Assembly: GCA_038049695.1 (NCBI GenBank)
Contig: CP142456.1
Location: 20,680,501-20,744,500 of the forward strand
DNA from: Cinnamomum chago
Taxonomy: Eukaryota; Streptophyta; Magnoliopsida; Laurales; Lauraceae
DNA: 64,000 bases
Direction: 5' to 3'
Shown: in pieces, positions 22,311 through 33,052 of the stretch
Layout: every line of letters begins with the position of its first letter
Numbering within the stretch: position 1 is the first letter of the stretch
Made by a program: the position numbers and the translations under genes
Notes under the pieces: generated by a model
Seen by the model: only the letters and a program-made list of their open reading frames with translations
Database searches by the model: none
Told to the model about the DNA's origin: nothing

Positions 22311-22789
22311 GGGAAAATTTCAAAAAAGGCCTTAAGTTTTTATCTTATTTTAAAAAAAAGGACACAACTTTCAATACTTCTCAAATTAGTCCCTAAACTT
22401 TTCAGTAAGTTATCAATTAAGAGCATCCGTCCATTTAAATTATTTTTCGGCACCTTTTTTTCATTTTTTTAAAACACTCAAATTACCCTTCATTGAAATA
22501 AAACACCTATTCACTTCTTCTATATTCTCCTCATTTCATTTACTGTCGTCCTCACAATAATCAAGGACAGTCGGTGTTCCTACAACAATCGGTTGCATGT
22601 AGGGGCTGCCAAAACCATAATGGCTTATAAGAAGGGTAACTGGGCATTTCCAAAATACTGAGGGAAAAAGTCCCCAGAAATACCTTCAAATGGCAGGAAA
22701 TCCTTAATTGAAAGCTTATTGGAAGGCTTAGGGACCGATTCAAAAAGTTTTAAAACTTTTGTCATTTTTAAGGTATTTGAAAACTTCCC
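22311..22789. mobile_element. Mutator-like MITE, perfect 9-bp target duplication
   Basis: The ends GGGAAAATTTCAAAA and, on the minus strand, GGGAAGTTTTCAAAT are inverted. The similarity continues for about 90 bp on each side through phrases such as TTAGTCCCTAA and CGGTCCCTAA. TAAGTGGAA flanks both sides (22302-22310, 22790-22798). A second family member is at 53342-53846. No coding sequence. Confidence 0.85.
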
Positions 22790-22798
22790 TAAGTGGAA

Positions 22799-23189
22799 TG
22801 TTCATGTCTAAAACTTTCTTTGATTCTATTTTCTTTTCGTAAAGTGCAAAGACAAAATACCCAAATGAGAGCTGGGTGAGAGGCATAAGGCATCGGTATG
22901 CTTCGCTTCGCGCATCTTGTACTAGAACGCAACCCTAGACTTACTCGAAGCGCATTTGTGGATTTCCAACGTGCACTTAGGGGAATAGACATGTGGGTTA
23001 TATCATGGGTAAGCCCCTGTCGTAAAAAATAAAAAAAAATTAAAATTGAAGTTGGGCTCATTTAAAAAAAAAATTACATGAGATTTGAAATTTTCAAAAA
23101 GTAAAGAAGTTCTAAAAAGTTCTTTCAATCAAGTCCTCTCTATAAAAAAAAAAACATAAGAAATGAAAAAAATACCCTTATGTCATTTC
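22799..23189. other. intergenic, nothing recognised
   Basis: AT-rich, with a GC-richer island near 22880-22980 that matches no known family by eye. Confidence 0.4.
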
Positions 23190-23745
23190 TCAAAATTCTT
23201 CTTTAATAAATCATATATGAGAAATGATCAAGTTAAACCCAAATGACTTAGTGGGGCCAATTCAACTACCTTTATTCATAGATAGCTAAAAAAGGGATTC
23301 CAAATGGCTGAAAATCTAGCTTCATTTTTCAAAATTTCTCTTTAATAAATTATTGAAGAGAAATGATTAGGTCCAACCCAAATGACCTAGTGGGACCCAC
23401 TTCAACTATCTTTATGCATGGATGGTTTATAAGGAGGGATTCCAAATGGCTAAAAATCTAGCTTTATTTTTCAAATTTCCCTTCTAATAAATCATTTAAG
23501 AGAAATGATCAATTCCTACTACTACCTAAATGACATAGAGGGGACTACTCCAACTACCTTTATGCATGGATGGTTAAAAAGGGGATTCCAAATGGCTGAA
23601 AACCTAGCCTCATTTTCCAAATTTTCCCTTTATTTAATAAACCATTTAAGAGAGATGATCAAGTCCTACACCTACCTTAAATGGCATAGTGGGGTCCACT
23701 ACAACTATCTTTATGCATGGATGGTTAAAAAAATTCCAAATGCCT
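23190..23745. repeat. tandem array, about 140 bp x 4
   Basis: The phrase GAGAAATGATCA (with variants) falls near 23219, 23358, 23500 and 23650. Each unit also carries a TAGTGGGGYCCACTTCAACTA-like phrase, CTTTATGCATGGATGGTT and GGGATTCCAAATGGCTGAAAA. The units are diverged but clearly homologous. The plus-strand frame at 23505-23747 is only a by-product of the array. Confidence 0.85.
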
Positions 23746-23980
23746 AAAACTCAAGCTTCCTTAAATTGTTACAATCATTAAAATCAAAATGAAAATCACC
23801 AATTTTGGAAAATAAAGAGGTTAAGAAAAGACAAAAACCTTATAAGACAAGGGTGTTTTTGTAATTCAAAAAAAAATTTAGGGAGATGACTTGATTGAAA
23901 GAATTGTGTAAAAGTTATATAGTTTTCTGAAATACTCAAATCTTTATGTGCTTTTTCTAAAAAAGGAGGTGTTCCTATAA

Positions 23981-24114
23981 GAGCATCTCTCACCTTATTA
24001 TAAGAGATAAAGTGAAACCCCTCACATCCATATTTAATGTCAACAATTTAAATGTGAGGGCCCTCACCCTACCTCATACAATAAGATGAGAGATAATTTC
24101 ATAGGAGCATCTCT
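23981..24114. mobile_element. possible MITE remnant with GAGCATCTCT repeats
   Basis: GAGCATCTCT occurs as a direct repeat at both ends. The interior is self-complementary (CCCCTCACAT... with ...GTGAGGGCCC; CTTATTATA with CAATAAGAT). Either a miniature element with a 10-bp duplication, or the GAGCATCTC motif is its own terminal sequence. Confidence 0.3.
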
Positions 24115-24339
24115 CTGGCCAAAATTTTTAGGGGGATTCGGTGAAAGGTTCCTCAAAATATGACTTTGTTGCAAACAGTCCACAAAAAAAAGTCATGCAA
24201 CCAAATGTCCTCTCACACATTCTCATACTTGATACGTCTAATTTACCATTTCTTTAAATCATATCCCATGATTGGTAAGATATCCCATTAATAATAGTCA
24301 ACTACCATTTAATGGGCCACGATTAATGGAATCTCATTA

Positions 24340-25130
24340 ATGAGATTTTCAAACGAATTTCAAAAAACGCAAATAAATTTAAAAAAAAAATGCAGATACA
24401 TTTAAAAAGACACAAATAAATTTCATAAGATATAAATAAATTTTAAAAGATGAAAATCATTTCAAAAGATCCAAATAAATTTCAAAACAATATCAATAAA
24501 TTTCAAAAGACTCAAATAAATTTCAAAAGACGTAAATAAAATTAAAAAATGCAAATAAATTAAAAAAAAGCAAATTCATTTGCCAAAACTAAGATAACCC
24601 AATTTTCCAAATTAGCGAACAATGTGGCAAAAAACTCAAGTTTTTTTTGTCAAAAACTCAGTTAAATTTATTTCAAAAAATAAAAATATATTTCAAAAGA
24701 CACAAATAAAATTCAAAAACACAAATAGATCAAAGAAAATATAAATAAATTTGCCAAAAACAAAGAAAGATTCTTTCAAAGACTCAGTTAAATTTTTTTA
24801 AAATGGAGATAAATTTGTCAGAAACTAACCTAAATTTTTCCAAAACTCAAATAAATTTGCAAAAAACTCAGATAGATTTGTTTCAAACCTCAAATAAATA
24901 GCCAAAAACACTGATAAATTTGTCCAGAACTCAGATAAATTTATTTCAGAAGTCAGATAAATAGCCAAAAACTCAAATAGACTTGTCCAGAACTCAGATA
25001 AATTTGTCCAAAACTCAAATAAATTTGTTCCGGAAGTCAATTAAATAGCTAAAAACTCAGATAGATTTGTCCAAAATTCAAATAAATTTGATAAAAAATA
25101 CAGAACTCAGATAAATTTGACTTTTACTAG
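24340..25130. repeat. AT-rich degenerate minisatellite
   Basis: Units of about 16-24 bp around AAATAAATTTCAAAAGA, later drifting to CTCAGATAAATTTGTCCAAAA, repeat for about 0.8 kb. Reading frames through it are artefacts of the repeat. Confidence 0.8.
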
Positions 25131-25770
25131 AATGGGGATGACCTGACCTGGAACCAACCCTCCCAAACCGACCCGAACACAATCTGGAACCAAACCCAAA
25201 TTGGTCTTCTGCCGCAAGCAGAATTGGTTCTTCTTCCTTAGGTTTATGTAACCAGAAACGATGAAAACGATGCTCATTCCTTCTCCGACCACGGCGCAAC
25301 AGCTGCGGCAGTGGACGGCGGAGTCTCCGACGATGATCATCATGGCGTTCCGCTCCATCTCCGGCAAAGGGAAGTGCGGCAAACCCAAGAATCTTCTTTG
25401 TTCTTCTTTCGGTTTCGGTGACGATAGCAGCGATAATGGCAGCCCTCTGTGCTTCTAATCTGGTTTGCAATCTGGAATCAAGAACCTCTCTCCGGTGATG
25501 GCGATGGACACCAAATCTACTCCAGTCGTCTGCAGCCTTAAAAAAAGATCCCAAACTTGTTTGTCGAGTGTCTGCAACTTTTTATTTATGCACAAATCGG
25601 ATCAGTGTGGCCCTCTCGAGATCGAAATTGATCTCTCTCTTGTTCCTGCAACGAAGATCCACATCCAAAAGTCCGGATAAAAAAAAACCTTGATCCAATC
25701 CATCGATCGCAAACGTAGCACAATCCAATCCTGGAAACCCTAGGCTCTTTCTATGTCTGGACTGAAGAAG
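25131..25770 (-). other. GC-richer, exon-like island, unidentified
   Basis: It contrasts sharply with the AT-rich DNA on both sides. Read on the minus strand it looks like the 5' end of a plant gene: pyrimidine-rich leader, CCTAGGGTTTCC, an ATG at about 25705 opening MDWIKVFFYPDFW, then open frames in other phases to about 25100. No family is recognised. The plus-strand frame at 25261-25458 overlaps it. It could be a gene relic, a captured fragment or a transposon part. Confidence 0.22.
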
Positions 25771-25861
25771 AAAAAGAGGGAGAATGGAAGATTTAAAATT
25801 TAAAATTTTAAAATTTTATGCCTAATCAGTTAAAAGAGCAAATCAATCATTAAAATATATA

Positions 25862-25945
25862 AGGTGACGTGTCTAGGGACCTCTCTCAATGAGGTGACAT
25901 GTCCAGGGACCTCTCTCCATGAGGTGACGTGTGTAGGGTCCTCTC
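25862..25945. repeat. short tandem repeat, about 30 bp x 3
   Basis: GGTGACGTGTCTAGGGACCTCTC and two variants follow one another, separated by short AATGA or CATGA linkers. Confidence 0.7.
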
Positions 25946-26803
25946 ACCGAAATATGTCTAAACTGTATGGACTACATGCCTTAGAGGGAAAGTTGATGGA
26001 CTTAGGCCTTATAAGTCTTATATGAGGAATATTTCGCTAATTATCTTAAATTTATATAAATATATATATATATATATTTTTTAAAAACTTTTGCCAAAAA
26101 ACTGTAAGGACAAAACAATCATTCTAACAGATGTTGTTTACTTTTATGCAAAAGCGTTCCTGGGGCGTCGTTTTGCGCAGCACGCGCGCGCACGGACGGG
26201 CTTTCTGCGACAAGAGCTTTATGTCCATCGTCCTAGTGATTTTGACACGTGTGGCCCACTATCAATATTGGTCGTTGGTTTTTCAGGCAAACCACCGTAT
26301 TGATATCATAGAATGACGATACTGCCCCGTCGCTTTTCCTAATTATTACCCTCCCCGACCCGCTTCTTCAACTCGAAACTGTTGATTTTTTGGGTAGAAA
26401 GAGCAATTCATGGGAGGGAAGGAAGGGAAAAAAAAACACACACACACTGACTCAAAAGGTTTATAAGCAGCCTTCTTCCAACCTACAACTTAGCTAGGTA
26501 AGTAGTTTTTACCAAAAAGAAAGAAAACTAAATCAGGAATAAAATTTAGCCAACATATGGGCCTATTCATATAAAGCCCTAGAGATATAATCCAAGTCTA
26601 CAAAATAAAAAGAAGAAGCCAAAGCTCTTGTTGAGATCTCTTTTGACAAATTTTACCAAGTTTGGATCTTTCGGATGACTAGGGAATCAATCCTATTAGA
26701 GGGGCTTATTTATAAAGGGTAGGAATTTTTTTCCCCTACCACCACAACTAGTGATGGATATAACCCTGATAGTTAGAAAATTCACCAGACGTTCTCCGTG
26801 CTT

Positions 26804-26844
<41 letters not shown>

Positions 26845-27359
26845 TTGCGATAACACAAAAATTGCTTTGAAATATACTTTTTTAACACAAGTTAGTTTTA
26901 TGCGATATCGGATAATCCAGTTAAGATTATGCGATATCGTAAAAACATGATTAACTTTCATCACAAGGCAGGGTTATCCATGATTAATGGTAGCCATACT
27001 GGAAAAATCCCTAAAATCTAAGTAGTTCCAAATGAACTTACCTCTATTTACCGGGACAAGTTCTACTAGAATGGGAATTGGGTTTGGTGATCATGCAGTT
27101 AAAAAACATCAAGGGCTCTCATTCATAAAATCTATTAGAGGGGCTCATTTATAAAATCTAAACAATACAAAACGTACTTACCTCTTTGTATTAGGACAAA
27201 TTTTACTAGAAGGGGAGTTTGGTTTGGTGCTCATCCTCCCTTTCACAAAACTACTAGGGATCAATCCTTAGCAGCATACGGATAGCGAGGGACTTGGTGA
27301 GCGTCTATGAGTATTAAACAAGAAAGAAAAAATCATAAAAATGAGCATGATTTAAAATC
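25946..27359. other. intergenic, with an (ATT)n microsatellite
   Basis: No gene recognised. A (TAT)n microsatellite spans about 26805-26844. A phrase about ATCTAAGTAGTTCCAAATGAACTTACCTCT near 27017 recurs near 27157, a local duplication. Frames at 26091-26316 have no known domain. Confidence 0.5.
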
Positions 27360-28345
27360 TCGGTCTCGATCGCTGTATCGGCTCTGCCGAAAAACCGATG
27401 ATATCAGTATCGGTCGTAGATATCGGTCCATCGTGATCGTCGTGGTGTGAATTTTTGTTTTAATCCAAAAAAATCCACAAAAATATCCAAAATTCCAGAA
27501 TATTAGAAAATGATGGAAAACAATATTTTTTTCATTAGTAACAACAATAAATCAAAATCTCGGTCACCTTAAGTTATGAGATCCGTTTATGTCGCAGTTC
27601 GCTGTCTTCTCCAATATTTCATATGAAAATTTAATAAAATTATTTTTAAAATCCTAAATATATAGATCTATCATAAAAGTTTGTAGATCATTCATTTACA
27701 TACCATACAATGATCATAAATCATTAAAATAGCATATTTATGATGAAATCCCCAAAAAATGATATATTATAATTCAAATATTAAAAAATCCGAAATAAAA
27801 AATTGAAAAAGAAAATTCAAAATCATGTGTATGAGTAGATCTAGCATAAAAGTATGTAGATCTAACTTCTAAATGAAAAACACAACACAAGTGACAAACT
27901 CAATGATTTATATGCTTCATCTAAAATAAAAAATAAAAAACATAATAAAATGCTTTAAGTTGATTTTTTACTTACCTTAAATAATATTTTCTTCAAGAAA
28001 TAGATGTGGGATTTGAAAATATGCAAGAGGGATGTGTGATGGAGTATGAATGCTACTCTAAGGAGTAAGGAGATGAGAGGAGAGGAGAAGAAGATGAAGA
28101 CGGGGAAAACGACAGAAAAAATAAGATTTTATTCCTTTTTATAAGATCTCATCCAATATTTTGAAAATATCGTCCAAGATCTCGGAAAAACCGAGATGAA
28201 CTTCATATCGACTTATATGGGCCGATATTTTGGTGATATATGGCCCCGAGATACCGATATCGATATCTTGGGGCCATACTATACCTGTATGGGCAGATAC
28301 CGGTTCATATTGGCCGATATGAACCAGTATCGGCCGATTCTCTGA
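27360..28345. repeat. dispersed repeat rich in TATCGG motifs
   Basis: Both ends (27360-27440 and 28190-28345) are dense in TATCGG, GATATCG and CCGATAT, while the middle is plain AT-rich. The ends are in roughly inverted arrangement, as in a non-autonomous DNA element, but exact termini and target duplications were not found. The frame at 28139-28369 runs through these motifs and is not a gene. Confidence 0.5.
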
Positions 28346-28889
28346 TCCATGAAAATGAACCCACCTCACTGTGAAAAAAAAATTTTCTTTTTCATTTTTA
28401 TATAGGATCCATTTCTTTTCGGGTAATTAGCTTAATGAGAATTCAATACAATTCTAAATTGGATTACATTAAAGTGAGATTTCCATCTATCGCAATATTT
28501 TTTTTTCCTTTGCATTGAGGTCTCAAGCTCAGATAAAAATTAGGGTTAACATTAGATATTCACTTGATGCCTAGTGGTATTGTAGAAAAATTAAAAATAA
28601 TTTTTTTTTCTTTAACCCCTCGGGCCAGCCTAGGCCTTCTACGGGTTTTGGCATGCCCATTTAATAATCGTGCAATTGAGCTCATTCCACCATGAATTCT
28701 TATTATTAAATCCCTATGTATTTTATGCAAACAAATTAATATGCCGTAGATGTAAAACTTAAAAGTGCATAATATGTACATTGCTCTTAAGATCTTGCCC
28801 GTTAAAGTTTTCAAAGCCTAAACATAGATCCAAGTCCAGCCCGTTAGGCCCATCTGCATTTTCAAGTTTGCCTTTGTGTCTATTGACAT
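28346..28889. other. intergenic, nothing recognised
   Basis: AT-rich. Ends with the left target duplication of the hAT-like element that follows. Confidence 0.4.
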
Positions 28890-30046
28890 TAGGGCTGTCA
28901 AAGGGCCGAGCCGGGCCTTGTCCTTACCTTACCCTCAATACATGCAAGGTGGGGCCAAGGTGGGCCAAAACCTTTGGAAAGCTTGCCCTACCCAGGCCCT
29001 TACCCTACCCTCGAGGGCCATGGCTTCAAAACAAGAAAACCATTATTTCATTTTTTTTCTACATTGCTGCCAAGTATGGAGCATTGACTAAGAGGTTATC
29101 TTGTCTAACCTCTCTTGCGAAGGGACCACTATGAAAACATTTAGAGAATACATGCTATCTTAAAAAAAAAAATTTATGGACAAAGTCTTATGTGCTTAGT
29201 GACTTGGGTTTTAGACATTTTGTTTTATTTATTTTTTCAAAGAAAGAAAAGGGTCAAAGAAAGATATAAGGGTCTGTGATATCTTACCCTTTTCACGGGA
29301 ATTTTCACATACATTATTCTAGCAGAGTCTCATCTTTGGAAAATCTAAACCACTAATGTTCACCTACCTTTTATGAATTGACACATTTTTAACTTAACAT
29401 TAATTTGACTATTAAGCATTGTCGGGTTTAAGTCACAAAAAATAAATGCACTTAAAATCATTATTACTTATTGAATTAAAAATGATACTTAGATCATCTA
29501 TCTACTAGTGAAATGTATAAAAAGAAAATAAATAGGCTTAAATAAGAAGTAATAAAACTAGAAGAAAGACATTGGCTTAAATAAGAAGTAATAAATCTAG
29601 AAGAAAGACATTGGAAACAACCACGCAACACTTATTACTTATGCCGTAAGTATAATATATAATTTAAATAATCAAATGGAGATGAAATGACACAATTGTC
29701 TGCAAGTATGGGTTTTTAGGGCATTTTGTATTGAGTATGGGGTATGAAACTTCCTTCAAATCCCCATTTTATTACTTTTAAGTGATTGTTAGAAGGGTAT
29801 TTTAGTATATATTCACTTATATAAATATATATTACATAAAATAAAGAAAAGTAAGAGGGCCATGGCCATGGCCAAGCAAGGGCCTAGTACTGTCCAAGCT
29901 CGGCCCTCAAATTTCATGGCCTGAACAAATTTGTTCAAGCTCAGCCCTAAGGCTTTTTCTTAGAAACAAAAGCCCTCATTTTAAGCTCCTTTTTAGGGCT
30001 GGGCCGGGCCGGGCCAGATTATCTTAGGGCCGCATTGACACGCCTA
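28890..30046. mobile_element. hAT-like element with GGGCCGGGCC ends
   Basis: The left end is TAGGGCTGTCAAAGGGCC and the right end on the minus strand is TAGGCGTGTCAATGCGGCCC. The flanking 8-mers ATTGACAT (28882-28889) and GTTGACAT (30047-30054) match at 7 of 8 positions. GGGCCGGGCC and CCAAGGTGGGCC phrases fill the subterminal parts. A 39-bp tandem duplication lies at 29533-29612. No transposase is seen. A related fragment is at 56892-57240 in the opposite orientation. Confidence 0.75.
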
Positions 30047-30054
30047 GTTGACAT

Positions 30055-31448
30055 GATGGCTAACTCAAAATCCTACCAACATGCCACGTATTTACTGACA
30101 CAACAAATTACTCTAAACCTTAGGAAAAAAATTATTTGCCTTAATAATAAGACCTAACAAGGGAAAAGACATTGCTTTTTTACACCACCACCTTCTACTA
30201 TCTCTTTTAAAAACTCCAAATATGCATTGAAAACTATATCACTGCAGTGATTATTCAAGTAAATGTGATGTCATTTGAATAAGAATGATGTTTGGTTTTG
30301 TCCTGTGGTGGCAACACAGAGATGAAGATTGATGTAATGCAAATGCAGAGAAACATATAGATTCCACACATAGAAGGTGGGGAGTGGGGACCATCTATCC
30401 AACGAACCAAACACTTAGACTTGTGCTGAACAAACCAACCCCATTGATTCTATTATTGTTATTTTTATTTTTCTCCGATGGGAGCAGACAGCCATAAAAC
30501 TTACCCAATCAAATGATTGCGATTATGGGATTATCATAATTGTTCCATCCTTGGAATTTAGTGGAAGCAAAGCCCACCATTGGGTGTCTCAAAACCATGG
30601 GCAGTTGCACATAGAAAGAAATGGGTTTTGTTCTGAATCAATTTAACTTGCCGGAAATGGTTTGTACTCATGTGCAAGCATATATTCTACAGTTATGATG
30701 ACTTTGTGTTTTGAAGCATAGACATATGGGACAAGCCTTCAATGATCCATGATTATAATGACTGCTTAGATATAGTGCTCTTCTCGTGCCGGCAAATATG
30801 AGGTTTCTTGTGTAATTTATGGGACAGGCTTTCAATGATTAATTAAAGACAGGTTTTTTTACTGAAATTCATGGAATTTTTGTAGGTAGAATTTTGAAAT
30901 TCTCCTATATAGTGGATTTTTTTAATGCTTCCATGTATTTTGCATCTAGAGATTTCACCAACAAGCAAAGAGTTGGAATTTCAGAATTCCAAAGGTATAA
31001 TCTTTTAGGTGGCTAGAATTCTGGAATTCCTCTTTAAAAAAAATATGGCATTTACAAATGTAAGTGGACAAGATGTTACACCATTTCGGTAAAGCCCCAA
31101 AATGAAAATTCTTATCAGAACTTCTAGCAAAGAACCAGGCGCAGTGCTCCTAATAGATATCGGATTATTGGAATATTGAAAGTCTCTGATTTTAAAGATA
31201 TTATTTAGATCAATGGAATATCTAAAGCCTCTAATTTCAAAATTAAAAAATGAGAAAAAGAAAATTGCATACGAAATTGGTGTCCTTTGGAATACAATGG
31301 AAATCAGGTATCAATCCGACTATTGTATATAGATCTAGATTCAGATCAATCATGGTCCCACGGAGGACTTGGATCTAAAATGGACTATTGTCATGGAAGG
31401 AGAAATGAAAAAAAAAAAAAAAAAAACTAAGCCAATAGTGTTTGGATC
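30055..31448. other. intergenic, nothing recognised
   Basis: AT-rich, with a poly-A run near 31409-31427. A phrase AGTTGGAATTTCAGAATTCC near 30970 with GGCTAGAATTCTGGAATTCC near 31012 suggests a small decayed inverted repeat. Confidence 0.4.
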
Positions 31449-31456
31449 GTATTACT

Positions 31457-32983
31457 TAGGGTTGCAAATGGTTATTCGATTATTTGAGTATCCAAAGTTT
31501 CTAATTCGTAAAAATTAGGGCCTTGTTTGGCAAATCTTATCTATGTAAAATAGATCTACATGAGATAGATCTGTTTCAAATGGCCCCATTTGAAATAGAT
31601 GTTTTACAAATAGTGTGTTTGGTAATACAAAAAAATTGATTGAAAGAGATCTTTTTAAGCAATGGCTGAAAGTTTTTCATAAATATCTTGAGATGCATAA
31701 GGAGTCTTGGCGCCATTGCCATGTTTAGCCTTATAAAGAGAATTACCGGTATGGATCTTTCATTTGGGGCCCACGGGTGTTGAAAGATATAAATGTTTGT
31801 ATCTTTTTTGCAAATATCTCAATATCTATGATGATCCAACAGCTAGAATTTGGACTCGTGGTCATTATTGATCTTCTTAATATATCCAATGGTTTGGATC
31901 ATGGTTTATGGTCCCAGAATTTATTGAAAAACACAAAAAATCGGACTGCCTGTGGCCATTTCAAAACCCAGTCAACCCATGCATAGTATGTCAACGGTGG
32001 AAGACGTTTTAGCATGTTTCTTGAGATCCACATGGAATTAGAGAGTAATTTTTAGTCTCTTTGCTACTGTGGGCCTTGTAAAGAGGAGCAATGGTTCTGA
32101 TCGTGATTTTGGATTCCATAATGATCAAAAATTGAGATCAAATGGTTTACATTGTTTTACACATATCTCGAGATCCGAGATAGATCAACGGTTGAAATTT
32201 GGACCTCTAGCCGTTTTTGGCCTTTTTAATACTTTCAACAAATGGATCATCAACGAGGGTCCCAGAAATTGAAAAAAAATTTAAAAAAAGGACTGTCCAA
32301 AAAGGACGCCCATTTCACTGTAGCTCCGTCATCTACCCGCTTTAGACTTAATCCGCTTGTTCAAATCTCCCCAATTTCCAGCCCATTTGAAATAGAGGCA
32401 AATCATCTAAGCATCATTTGTAATAGAGGTTGCAAGATATGTTTCCAAACAATCTAAAAACCGTTTCATACAGTTTTTAGACAATAAGAGGCAAGAATCA
32501 GATTTGCCAAACACAACCTAGGTATCAAATCTAATGTTTGAACTTTTAGAAATTCATATTTGGGTTAGGATCCATGTATACTAGATCTTCTAACATCCTC
32601 GTTCTGAATTAGATCATTCTCTGTTCTGATTCAAGGTTCCGAGTTTAGGATGATTAAATTCACATATTAAAAATATGTAAAGTTTTTAAGGGCCTAATCG
32701 CTTGAGTTTGACTAACATTTGAGAGTCTACTTCTCATTAATCATATACCATTTAATAGCCTCATTAAAAAGATTATTTTAAAATTCTTTTATCCAATTAT
32801 ACTAATGCACAACACATCTTATCTTGGATTCGGTTCCATATTTTTAAGTTGATGTTGAATCCTGAAACTACAGATAGCTTCTGCGATGGATTCAATTCCG
32901 GATCCGAATCATGATCTATGGAGATAGTTCTAGTTCTAAAACCACTATAGTTTGATCTTGGATCCAACTTGTTTGCATCCCTA
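31457..32983. mobile_element. hAT-like element carrying a nested insertion
   Basis: The left end TAGGGTTGCAAATGG and the right end (minus strand) TAGGGATGCAAACAAG are inverted. The flanks GTATTACT and ATATTGCT match at 6 of 8 positions and both differences are transitions. Inside, GGGCCTTGTTTGGCAAATC (about 31518) and, on the minus strand, CCTAGGTTGTGTTTGGCAAAT (about 32520) look like ends of a separate Harbinger-like MITE of about 1 kb that jumped into the hAT-like copy. Confidence 0.5.
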
Positions 32984-33052
32984 ATATTGCTATTTGAGAG
33001 TCCACATAGCTTATATTATATTTCTCATTAAGAAGCCTAATTATACCCTTGA

